A DNA stretch of 46,510 bases from an uncultured Lachnospiraceae bacterium (GTDB lineage: Bacteria > Bacillota > Clostridia > Lachnospirales > Anaerotignaceae). The stretch lies in the NCBI GenBank assembly GCA_944384295.1, contig CALWSU010000017.1, forward strand, positions 1 through 46,510, read 5' to 3'. A program made the translations under genes and the position numbers. The notes under the pieces were generated by a model that was given only the letters and a program-made list of their open reading frames with translations, did no database searches and had not been told where the DNA came from. Below, one piece after another: positions 15,288 to 22,665 of this stretch. Every line of letters starts with the position of its first letter. Position 1 is the stretch's first letter.

Positions 15288-16112
15288 ATGGGATATCGTA
15301 TGATTTTTTCTGATATGGACGGTACATTATTACGTGGCACCTCTGAATTATCCTACCGCAATCAAACCATGATACAGCGTGCTATGAAACAGGGGATTGA
15401 TTTTGTCATATGTACCGGTCGCGGCATTTATGGGGTAGAACCTTTTTTGAAACAGCTCAACGCCATCGGGCAAAAAGGCTATGTCATTTGTCAGAACGGC
15501 GCGGCAATTTATGATTTACAAAATATTGAAATTGTACGCAAACACAATTTCACGGCTGATGATTTACGCCCTGTGATAGAATTGGCGCGTAAAGTTGGTG
15601 TCACTGTTTATTTATATGATGACAGAAATTTTATGGTAGAAAAAGAAACGCCTATGGTACGGGAATACTGCAAAGTCATGCGTGTTGATATGCGTATTTT
15701 GCCCGACGGTCTGAGCTATGAAGGCAATTTTACAAAATGCCTTTTGGAAGGCGCACCGGAAAAATTGGCGTATATTCAGGAAACCACAAAAAGCGCAGTC
15801 CAAAACAAACTCAATAGTTTTTACTCCAGCGCGACTTATCTGGAATTTGTCAAAACTGGCGTCAGCAAAGGCAGAGCCTTACAAGAAACGGTTGCAGAGG
15901 CAGGTGTTGCATTATCCGATGTGATTGCGATTGGGGACAGTGACAATGATTTATCTATGATACAAACAGCAGGCTTGGGGATTGCTGTTGCCAATGGACA
16001 ACCACATGTCAAAGCGGCTGCGGATTATATCACAAAAGCAAATTGTGACCAAGACGCGGTAGCGGAAGCCATCGCGCACTTTATATTTGGGGAAACGCTC
16101 ACAGAAATATAA
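15288..16112 (+). CDS. Cof-type HAD-family phosphatase (class IIB)
   Basis: HAD IIB enzymes dephosphorylate sugar phosphates, nucleotides or flavin precursors. The 274-aa protein has all four motifs: I, FSDMDGTLLRG, where the first Asp is the nucleophile; II, VICTGRG; III, a Lys in SKGRALQETV; IV, AIGDSDNDLSMIQTAG. The middle third is the C2B cap. RBS AGAGAGGATAAC precedes the start. It lies 36 bp after the DUF4446 gene and just before the stalk-domain protein on the same strand. The substrate is not predictable from sequence. Confidence 0.93.
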   Translation: MGYRMIFSDMDGTLLRGTSELSYRNQTMIQRAMKQGIDFVICTGRGIYGVEPFLKQLNAIGQKGYVICQNGAAIYDLQNIEIVRKHNFTADDLRPVIELARKVGVTVYLYDDRNFMVEKETPMVREYCKVMRVDMRILPDGLSYEGNFTKCLLEGAPEKLAYIQETTKSAVQNKLNSFYSSATYLEFVKTGVSKGRALQETVAEAGVALSDVIAIGDSDNDLSMIQTAGLGIAVANGQPHVKAAADYITKANCDQDAVAEAIAHFIFGETLTEI

Positions 16113-16138
16113 TGGAGGAGCAGAAAAGAGGGAATCAC

Positions 16139-17200
16139 ATGAAAAAAAAGCTATTTTTGATTTGTTTGGCGGCATTGCTTGCCATACCAGCCTATGCTGT
16201 CTATACCCACCCGCCCATACAAGTCTATGTAGATGGCAATTTGGTCACATTTTCTGACCAAGAACCTGTCATTGTGGACGACCGTACTTTGGTACCCATG
16301 CGCCGTATCTTTGAAGCAATGGGCGCAACGGTAACATGGTCAGAACCCTTGCAGACCATCACATCGGTACGCAATCAGGATACCATCACCATGACGATTG
16401 GGGACGATACTGTATATCGAAACGGAACAGCCGTTTATACCATGGACGTACCCGCACAAATCATGCAAGACCGTACTATGGTTCCAGTACGTGCCATTGC
16501 GGAATCTTTTGGCGCATCTGTTGGCTGGGACGGAAAAACTTATACCATCACCATTGCTACGACAGGAAGTACAGAACAAACGGCGGCTGACAAATATCAG
16601 CAAACGGTATATGCCGATGATGGTACTTTGCTTTTGACAGTAGATTACAGCTATACACCATTGCAAGGCACACAGCCCGGCGTAGCCAAGGTGAATACCG
16701 CTGTACGAAATGAATTGGCACAAAAAGGCGCAGCCATTACAAAACAATATACGGAAATTGCACAAAAATTATATGCTTCCGCACAAAATGACGGCACCAC
16801 ATTCACACCTTGCTATTGCATGGGAACGTATCGCGCATCGGGTGAAAAAGATGATTTTGCTTCTATTGTATTAGAAGAACGCAGTTCTACGGGTGGTTCT
16901 GAAGAAGTATCAATTACTACACATACCTATTTCATGAAAGATGGTACAGAAGCATATTTAGCGGACATCATACCGGATTCCCAAGAAGATGTAAAATCTT
17001 TGATTGTGTCTGGTTTTTCCGCTTTGATTGACGCAGAGCCAAACGGATTTTATGGCAACGCAAAAGAAAACATCAGTACCTATATTGCACAAACTGGCTT
17101 TTACTTGACACAAGACGGTATTGTATTTTATCTGAATCCGGGCATCATTGCCGAAGAATTCGCTGGTGTAGTCGCGTTCTCTGTGCCATATACACGTTAA
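16139..17200 (+). CDS. Secreted copper-amine-oxidase-N-domain (stalk) protein with DUF3298/RsiV-like C-terminus
   Basis: I chose the ATG at 16139 (MKKKLFLICL...) over an in-frame ATG at 16112 because AGAGGG sits before it and it gives a clean Sec signal peptide (about residues 1-19, ending PAYA). Residues about 22-133 form a copper-amine-oxidase N-terminal domain, with the duplicated pattern DRTLVPMRRIFEAMGATVTW and DRTMVPVRAIAESFGASVGW. The remainder resembles DUF4163/DUF3298 domains (V.SLIVSGFSALI, FYLNPGIIAEEFAG), seen in RsiV and PdaC. It is probably exported and may bind cell wall or peptide ligands. No enzymatic residues are evident. Confidence 0.87.
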   Translation: MKKKLFLICLAALLAIPAYAVYTHPPIQVYVDGNLVTFSDQEPVIVDDRTLVPMRRIFEAMGATVTWSEPLQTITSVRNQDTITMTIGDDTVYRNGTAVYTMDVPAQIMQDRTMVPVRAIAESFGASVGWDGKTYTITIATTGSTEQTAADKYQQTVYADDGTLLLTVDYSYTPLQGTQPGVAKVNTAVRNELAQKGAAITKQYTEIAQKLYASAQNDGTTFTPCYCMGTYRASGEKDDFASIVLEERSSTGGSEEVSITTHTYFMKDGTEAYLADIIPDSQEDVKSLIVSGFSALIDAEPNGFYGNAKENISTYIAQTGFYLTQDGIVFYLNPGIIAEEFAGVVAFSVPYTR

Positions 17201-17202
17201 AC

Positions 17203-17236
17203 CAAACATATCAAACATATCAAACATATCAAATAT
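17203..17236. repeat. Short tandem repeat CAAACATAT
   Basis: About three copies of a 9-bp unit (CAAACATAT) directly follow the stop codon of the stalk-domain gene. This is a simple slippage-prone sequence with no clear role. Confidence 0.75.
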
Positions 17237-17251
17237 ACAAAGCAACAGCAG

Positions 17252-17300
17252 AAAAGGCGTTTTTCTCATCTATGGTATCTAAAATGGGAAATTGCCTTTT
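17252..17300 (+). terminator. Weak intrinsic terminator candidate
   Basis: AAAAGGC pairs with GCCTTTT across a long loop (about 35 bases), followed by a T run. It would end the parA-parB-DUF4446-HAD-stalk transcript. The long loop makes it uncertain. Confidence 0.4.
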
Positions 17301-17500
17301 TTGTTTTGCCAAATTTGTTTTGCCAAAATGGTTGGTTTTTTCCTGCTATTTTGCATGTTTTTAATATTTGTTATTCTTGTGATAGTATGGCTATCTTCTG
17401 CAAATATTTGAAATATATCAAAAATATGACAATATTTTGTTAATTTTTTATCAATTTTTATCGTATATTATCATATTTTGTGAACAGGAAACGTACATAA

Positions 17501-17543
17501 AAAAACGTATCTCAAAAGCAGAAACTGCTTGAGATACGTTTTT
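17501..17543. terminator. Strong bidirectional intrinsic terminator
   Basis: AAAAACGTATCTCAA pairs perfectly with TTGAGATACGTTTTT, and an inner AAGCAG/CTGCTT stem shares the same axis. It follows the minus-strand SIMPL gene. The 17301-17500 stretch beside it is AT-rich and I see no gene in it. Confidence 0.88.
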
Positions 17544-17581
17544 GATATTTTTATTGTTTATTGTTTACGATTGATATAGAA

Positions 17582-18352
17582 TCAAAAACCATATACCACT
17601 TCTACACTTGCGTATACCGAAATGTCTTCATACGCAATCTTACTGCTGCTGCCGCCACCGCCGGCAGATGTCGCATCTTCTCTCATTGCATTCATGGTCG
17701 CCGCTTCCGCATAATATTTGTCCACACTGCTTGTATTGCTGCTTTGTTCTGTCACTGCAATCACATCGCCCAAAGATTTGCCATATGCGTTTGCAATGGT
17801 CTGTGCGGAAGATTCTGCTGTACGAATGGCTTCGCGCAATGCCTGCCCATAATATACAGAAGGATTTTCCAGTGTGAAAGATACCCCGCTGGTACCTGTT
17901 GCGCCTGCCTGCAAACCGGTATCTAATACTGTGCCAACATGGTCGACATCATTGGTGCGTACTTGTAATGAAGTATAAGCACGATAACCATTTTGTGTCC
18001 GTGTGCCATTATCGTCATAACGATATACGGGAGATACCGAAACATAGCTTGTCACAATGTCCTCCTCTGGAATTTGCAGTTTTTGCATTGCTGCAAGAAT
18101 GCTTGTCACGCCATCGGTTACTTTTTGCTGTGCTTCAGCCGCTGTAGATGCAGTATGTTCTACTTCTAAAGATACCATTGCAAGGTCTGGTTTGACCAAA
18201 ACTTCCCCTTGTCCATTGACGGAAATGGTACTTGTTGCTGTGCTTGTTGCTACGACCGGTGTTGTATCTGCCGCAAATACTGCTGTCTGCATACCAACTG
18301 CCAGAGCTGCCGCAACTGCCCATACCATCATACGCTGTAAATTTCGTTTCAT
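17582..18352 (-). CDS. Exported SIMPL-domain (DUF541) protein
   Basis: SIMPL-domain proteins are periplasmic or surface proteins of uncertain function (relatives include YggE and BP26). The ATG at 18352 (MKRNLQRMMV...) is preferred because GGGG lies 9 bases upstream; an upstream TTG is too close. It has a signal peptide (cleavage after VFAA or nearby, around residue 28). Then comes the SIMPL core: STISVNGQGEVLVKPDLAMV, YVSVSPVYRYDDNG, GYRAYTSLQVRTND and SFTLENPSVYYGQALREAI. A short Gly/Ser run (GGGGSSSK) precedes the last strand. It may be cotranscribed with the ArsC-like gene upstream. Confidence 0.92.
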   Translation of the reverse strand: MKRNLQRMMVWAVAAALAVGMQTAVFAADTTPVVATSTATSTISVNGQGEVLVKPDLAMVSLEVEHTASTAAEAQQKVTDGVTSILAAMQKLQIPEEDIVTSYVSVSPVYRYDDNGTRTQNGYRAYTSLQVRTNDVDHVGTVLDTGLQAGATGTSGVSFTLENPSVYYGQALREAIRTAESSAQTIANAYGKSLGDVIAVTEQSSNTSSVDKYYAEAATMNAMREDATSAGGGGSSSKIAYEDISVYASVEVVYGF

Positions 18353-18519
18353 ACCAAACAACCCCTTTCTTGCTTCCCTATGTTGTGTTTCCGTTTTTCT
18401 GATTACTGCTTAGACGATAGAAAAAAACAGAAAGTTTCTGGAAATAGTACCAAAAAAATAAAGAATTTATTATGCAATACGCTGTTTGATTGTCTGTACA
18501 CTTTGGACGTTATGCTATT

Positions 18520-18876
18520 TTACCCGCGCAGGCGTTCCCATTCGGCTTCTTTGAAGCCAACCAATACAAAATCATCGCCCACAACCAAAGGACGTTTGAC
18601 CAACATACCATTGCTTGCCAATAAATCATACTGTTCCTGTTCACTCATGGTGGGCAGTTTGTCTTTTAACCCCAAATCTTTATACACCAGACCGCTGGTA
18701 TTGAAAAAACGCTTTAAGGGCAGACCGCTTTTTTGATGCCATGCCTGCAATTCCGCGGCGGTTGGGTTCTGTTCTACAATATGACGGTCTTCAAAAGCAA
18801 CGCCTGCATCTTCCAGCCATGCTTTGGCTTTTTTGCAAGTACTGCATTTGGGATATTCTAAAAATAAAATGGACAT
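18520..18876 (-). CDS. ArsC/Spx/MgsR-family thioredoxin-fold protein
   Basis: The 118-aa protein has the ArsC-family signature: an N-terminal strand, the CxxC redox pair PKCSTCKKAKAWLED (Cys11 and Cys14), IVEQNPTAAEL, the SGLPLKRFFNTSGLVYKDLGL segment and a final KRPLVVGDDFVLVGFKEAEW. The CxxC and length match Spx/MgsR-type regulators and the YffB type equally well. Spx proteins bind the RNA polymerase alpha subunit in response to thiol stress. The residues needed to tell regulator from reductase cannot be judged without alignment. RBS AAAGGAG precedes the start. Confidence 0.88.
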   Translation of the reverse strand: MSILFLEYPKCSTCKKAKAWLEDAGVAFEDRHIVEQNPTAAELQAWHQKSGLPLKRFFNTSGLVYKDLGLKDKLPTMSEQEQYDLLASNGMLVKRPLVVGDDFVLVGFKEAEWERLRG

Positions 18877-19083
18877 TTCAAATCGCTCCTTTCGTTTTTT
18901 CCAGTATAGGCTACCATAGGCAGATGGTCAATATAGATTGTACGGTTTGCTTGCATATAAAAACAGAATGAAAAATTTTTTATTCTGTCGCGCAATGTTC
19001 TGTTTTGCCATTCCTTTGGAAATATCAGACTTTTCTTTGTTTCTGTCATACAAAAAATAGGGTTCTATCTGAAAAAAAGTTTA

Positions 19084-19112
19084 TTGCTTTTTGGAAAAAA
19101 CAGGACTACAAT
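19084..19112 (+). promoter_or_regulatory. Sigma-A promoter of the 2-hydroxyacid dehydrogenase gene
   Basis: TTGCTT (-35) and TACAAT (-10) are separated by 17 bases, about 60 bp before the start codon at 19171. The 294-bp gap around it holds no other gene. Confidence 0.5.
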
Positions 19113-19170
19113 GTAAGAAAAACTGTGTGGGCTTTTATCTCGATACAGAAATCAAAGGAGGTCTTACTTT

Positions 19171-20124
19171 ATGAAAATTGTCATTTTGGAACCATTGGGG
19201 ATTTCTGCGGACGCACTCGCCGAAACCAGCGCAGCCGTAACAGCAAAGGGACATACCTTAGTTGCTTATGATACCCGTACCGATGATCCGGCAGAAATGA
19301 TAGAACGCGCAAAAGACGCGGAAATTTTGGTCATCGCAAATCAACCTTTACGCCAGAATGTACTGGAACATTGCAAAGCATTGCGTTTCCTTTCCGTTGC
19401 TTTCACAGGGGTAGACCATGTCGATGTTGCTTATTGTAAAGAACATGGGATTGCCGTTTCCAACGCAGCCGGATATTCTACAAACGCTGTTGCAGAATTG
19501 GCATTTGGTCTGGCTATTTCTGTACTGCGCAATATTCCCGCTTGTGACAGCGTATGCCGCAAAGAAGGCACAAAAGCTGGTTTGGTTGGTACAGAATTAT
19601 ATGGTAAGACCTTCGGCGTGGTTGGCACAGGCGCAATCGGTACCAAAGTTGCGAAAATCGCACAGGCTTTTGGCTGCAATGTGATTGCTTACAGCCGCAG
19701 CAAACGTTCCGAAATAGAAGCCTTGGGCATTCCTTATCTGCCTTTGGAAGATGTGCTGCGTCAAAGCGACATTGTATCTTTGCATGTACCGCTCAATGCG
19801 CAAACCCAACATTTGATTGGTGCGGAACAAATCGCCTGCATGAAATCAAATGCCATTTTGATTAATACCGCACGCGGCGGCGTAGTAGACAGCGACGCTT
19901 TAGCCAAAGCATTACAGGAAAAGAAAATTGCAGGGGCTGGAATAGATGTATTTGAAATGGAACCACCCGTTCCCGCCGACCACCCTTTATTACATACACC
20001 ACGTACCGTTGTGACACCACACGTTGCATTTGCGTCTGATGAAGCATTATACGCACGTGCACAGATTGTATTTGCCAATATATTGGCTTGGGAAGACGGA
20101 AAACAACAAAATATCATTTGCTAA
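19171..20124 (+). CDS. D-isomer-specific 2-hydroxyacid dehydrogenase
   Basis: These NAD(P)-dependent enzymes interconvert 2-hydroxyacids and 2-oxoacids (phosphoglycerate, glycerate, lactate, hydroxyisocaproate types). The 317-aa protein has the Rossmann motif GVVGTGAIGTKVAKIAQAFG (near residue 150), Asp/Ser-Arg-Ser at the end of beta-2 (YSRSKR), and the catalytic Arg in NTARGGVVD. The catalytic Glu lies in the GAGIDVFEMEPP region, with His in TPHVAFASDEAL. It lacks the ACT domain of long-form SerA. RBS AAAGGAGG. The exact substrate is unclear; it is monocistronic, with its own promoter and terminator. Confidence 0.92.
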   Translation: MKIVILEPLGISADALAETSAAVTAKGHTLVAYDTRTDDPAEMIERAKDAEILVIANQPLRQNVLEHCKALRFLSVAFTGVDHVDVAYCKEHGIAVSNAAGYSTNAVAELAFGLAISVLRNIPACDSVCRKEGTKAGLVGTELYGKTFGVVGTGAIGTKVAKIAQAFGCNVIAYSRSKRSEIEALGIPYLPLEDVLRQSDIVSLHVPLNAQTQHLIGAEQIACMKSNAILINTARGGVVDSDALAKALQEKKIAGAGIDVFEMEPPVPADHPLLHTPRTVVTPHVAFASDEALYARAQIVFANILAWEDGKQQNIIC

Positions 20125-20140
20125 ATCAAGCCAAAATGCC

Positions 20141-20179
20141 AAAAATGCCAGCAAGCTGCTTCCAGTGTGCTGGCATTTT
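20141..20179 (+). terminator. Intrinsic terminator of the dehydrogenase gene
   Basis: AATGCCAGCA pairs with TGCTGGCATT, followed by a short T run. Confidence 0.75.
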
Positions 20180-20240
20180 ATACTTGTTTTTGTTTGCAAA
20201 TTGGAAATATCATGCAATTGAAATTTTTTTAAAAAAATGT

Positions 20241-20269
20241 TTGACATTCGTGTGAAGCGGTGATATAAT
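20241..20269 (+). promoter_or_regulatory. Strong promoter of tRNA-Ser
   Basis: Consensus TTGACA (20241-20246) and TATAAT (20264-20269) are 17 bases apart, and the -10 is extended (TG at 20261). It is the closest match to sigma-A consensus in the window and sits about 20 bp before the tRNA. Confidence 0.9.
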
Positions 20270-20292
20270 ATCTCTTGCAGTAAGCATTTTGT

Positions 20293-20380
20293 GGAGAAGT
20301 ACTCAAGAGGCTGAAGAGGTGCCCCTGCTAAGGGTATAGGTCGTTTACGCGGCGCGAGGGTTCAAATCCCTCCTTCTCCG
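20293..20380 (+). tRNA. tRNA-Ser (anticodon GCU)
   Basis: The acceptor arms are GGAGAAG and CTTCTCC, with discriminator G. The anticodon loop is CTGCTAA, giving GCU, which reads AGC/AGU serine codons. A long variable arm (ATAGGTCGTTTACGCGGCGC region), typical of class II tRNAs, precedes the T arm GAGGGTTCAAATCCCTC. The 88-nt length fits tRNA-Ser. The 3' CCA is not encoded. Confidence 0.96.
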
Positions 20381-20385
20381 TTAGA

Positions 20386-20415
20386 GACATCAACATTCGT
20401 TGGTGTCTTTTTTTT
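20386..20415 (+). terminator. Intrinsic terminator of tRNA-Ser
   Basis: GACATCAAC pairs with GTTGGTGTC, followed by a run of eight or more T. Confidence 0.9.
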
Positions 20416-20427
20416 GTAAAAAAACAA

Positions 20428-20600
20428 ACCCGAGCGCCGCGGCGCGGGATGCTCCGGCGACCGCTGCCAGTGGCAGATGCAGGAAGCCGGAGCATGCGAG
20501 AAACAAGGAGTTCCTCGACTGCACTTCGTGTAGGAGATGGAACGACTATGTTTCGAGGTGGGGCTGTTCAGGTTAGCCTGTTCAGGTCAGCCTGTTCCAA
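20428..20600. repeat. GC-rich, strongly folded intergenic element of unknown nature
   Basis: This island is much richer in GC than its flanks and is full of inverted repeats. GCGCCGCGGCGC is a palindrome at 20434-20445. ATGCTCCGGC (20449-20458) pairs perfectly with GCCGGAGCAT (20486-20495), enclosing the hairpin CTGCC/GGCAG. GAAACA..GTTCC (20500-20514) pairs with GGAAC..TGTTTC (20539-20554), enclosing the hairpin CTGCAC/GTGTAG. It ends with two and a half copies of a 14-bp direct repeat (CTGTTCAGGTYAGC, 20564-20598). No supported coding frame is present. It may be a mobile-element remnant or a folded RNA, and lies between the tRNA-Ser terminator and the 3' end of the kinase gene. Confidence 0.7.
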
Positions 20601-20644
20601 CCCCTTCTTTCCCCTTCTATCCTTCTATCATAGATAAAAAATGT

Positions 20645-22627
20645 TTATTCTGCTGTATCTGATTTTGTCCACACTGGCAAATACAGATAAAAGGTACTGC
20701 CTTTGCCTTTTTCTGAAGTCACATCTACACTGCCGCCATGTTCCAAGGCAATCGTCTGTACAATAAACAGCCCCAATCCTTCCCCGCTGCCATCTGCTCT
20801 GCGTGTAAATCCCCTTTCAAACACATGCGCCAAATCCTCCGCCGCAATGCCTGCTCCCGTATCTGCTACTGCAATTTGTGCACGACTGCCTACCACTTGC
20901 AAGGACAACTCGATTTTTCCATACTCCGGCGTAAAAGACAATGCGTTATAACACAAATTTTCCAATGCAATCTGTAAACGTTGGATATCTACGGCAACAT
21001 ATACTTGTTTCTTTGGCAGATGCAATAGAAATTCCTGTCCTAACAATTCTATGTCTGGTCGATTTCTTTCATAGAATTGTCGTAAAAAATCACAAAGCGG
21101 TATGGTTTCATACGCAAATTTGCCACGTTCGCCTCTCGAAAAACTTTGCAGCAATGCAAAACGGTCGCCCATTGCTTCCGCACGTTCTGACAACGCCTGC
21201 AAATATTTTGCGGTATCTATATCCAATCCCACATCATGCGCACGTACCAAATCTGCATAATTGCGTACCGCTGTAATCGGATTTTTCAAATCATGAATCA
21301 ATTGTGCCAATAATTCTCTGCGTTCTGCAAGCAAGGATTCCAAAGCGTCTGTTTTGCGTGCCACTTCTTCTTGTAAATGTTCTGTCAATCTTTCATTTTG
21401 CTTGGACAATGTCACCATATGCTGTACCATGCAGACCACAAACCCAATCACCAATATAAACGCGCCATACTCCTCCGTCCATGCGCCATAGATTGGCTCA
21501 AAGCGATTGATGCCGAACAGCGACCATATCAAAGAAACCGCATAGATCCCCGTTGCACACAATAGATATAGTCCGAATGGCTGCCTGATATAAACGCCAT
21601 AGGCTGCCAGATACAACACATACCACCCTATCACCAGTTTCCATAAAAATAATAAAAATCCATACAGATTGATGAAATCAGGCGTATATGGTAAAATAAA
21701 CATAGGAAAAATGACGCTAAATACACAAATCCCTACCATGATTGGCATGGCAAGATTGCGATACACCCATTGTGTGGTTTGGTGTGTCAATGCGCCCATC
21801 AAAACCAGTGCACACAACAAAACCAAATTGGCGCACAAATCTTCTACCGCATATAATGGACGAATCGAAGGTACACCCAAAGCGCGTAAAAAGGGATATG
21901 TCATACGCAGTGCAAAACAAAGACATAACAATCCCATACTGCGTGTCAAAGTATCCTTACTGCGCAGCCAAAGCGCAAACTGTGACAATGCAATCGCCAA
22001 TGCGGTAAAGCATAAAAAACCATAAATCAACATGCGGCAAATCACCATTTGCAATATGGCTTGCGGCGAGCCAATGACCGGCGGATAATACATGCCAGAA
22101 TAATAATGTGTTTGATTGGCGCTTTGAATCACAATCTCTGTCTTTTCCTGCGCCAAAAAAGAATATACGGTATCTTCGACCAAAGGCTGATACGGCGTAA
22201 TACTGCCTTGTGTGCCGACCAATGTGCCATTGATATACACCCGTCCTGTACAAAATAATTCTGGCAGATAAAGCGATACCATTTGTGGCTCTGCCGGATT
22301 ATATAACTGTATGCGATAGGTTGCTGTACCATATGGCGTACCCAAATGGGCTGAAAAATTAGGATATTGTCCGATGTAAGTATAGTATGGTGTTTGTTCG
22401 GTATGCAAAAAGTCTTCTGGCATCAAAAGTGCACCGGGATAATATTCCCAACCATCTACCATGCAATATACCTCAGAAATATCTTGCTGTAAAATATTGT
22501 AACCAATTCCGCTTTCTAATGCAGTTTGATATTTATTATCCACATGAAACAAGACTGCAAAAACAAAAATGCTGCTGATAAAAAGCAGAATCACAATGGA
22601 AATTTGAAATTTGATTGTTTTTATCAT
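20645..22627 (-). CDS. Sensor histidine kinase with a 7TMR-DISM-like membrane domain
   Basis: The ATG at 22627 (MIKTIKF...) has GGAG 7 bases upstream; the frame also has a GTG one codon earlier. The 660-aa protein has an N-terminal helix (about 8-28), then an extracytoplasmic beta-rich region (about 30-190) and about seven membrane helices (about 195-410), a 7TMR-DISM-like layout. A coiled coil follows (LTEHLQEEVARKTDALESLLAERR). The phosphoacceptor is the His of LIHDLKNPITAVRNYADL (near 445), and the ATPase boxes are LENLCYNALSFTPE (N box), VADTGAGIAAED (G1) and GEGLGLFIVQTI (G2). All kinase motifs are intact. Its likely partner is the regulator at 24930-25631; the two are separated by an opposite-strand surface gene. 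Confidence 0.92.
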   Translation of the reverse strand: MIKTIKFQISIVILLFISSIFVFAVLFHVDNKYQTALESGIGYNILQQDISEVYCMVDGWEYYPGALLMPEDFLHTEQTPYYTYIGQYPNFSAHLGTPYGTATYRIQLYNPAEPQMVSLYLPELFCTGRVYINGTLVGTQGSITPYQPLVEDTVYSFLAQEKTEIVIQSANQTHYYSGMYYPPVIGSPQAILQMVICRMLIYGFLCFTALAIALSQFALWLRSKDTLTRSMGLLCLCFALRMTYPFLRALGVPSIRPLYAVEDLCANLVLLCALVLMGALTHQTTQWVYRNLAMPIMVGICVFSVIFPMFILPYTPDFINLYGFLLFLWKLVIGWYVLYLAAYGVYIRQPFGLYLLCATGIYAVSLIWSLFGINRFEPIYGAWTEEYGAFILVIGFVVCMVQHMVTLSKQNERLTEHLQEEVARKTDALESLLAERRELLAQLIHDLKNPITAVRNYADLVRAHDVGLDIDTAKYLQALSERAEAMGDRFALLQSFSRGERGKFAYETIPLCDFLRQFYERNRPDIELLGQEFLLHLPKKQVYVAVDIQRLQIALENLCYNALSFTPEYGKIELSLQVVGSRAQIAVADTGAGIAAEDLAHVFERGFTRRADGSGEGLGLFIVQTIALEHGGSVDVTSEKGKGSTFYLYLPVWTKSDTAE

Positions 22628-22665
22628 CACTGTACTCCAATTTATTTTTCTTCCAGGTGAGTTAT

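Noticed and set aside
14483..15340. A 285-codon minus-strand frame of Ser/Val-rich repeats
   Set aside because: It is antisense to the DUF4446 tail and HAD gene start, and arises from low-complexity coding sequence; there is no start signal.
20428..20600. Group II intron or retron fragment
   Set aside because: The domain V signature and a reverse transcriptase frame are absent; the hairpins do not follow either architecture.
22536..22544. A perfect DnaA box (TTATCCACA)
   Set aside because: It is single, lies within the kinase coding region, and one such site is expected by chance in a window of this size.
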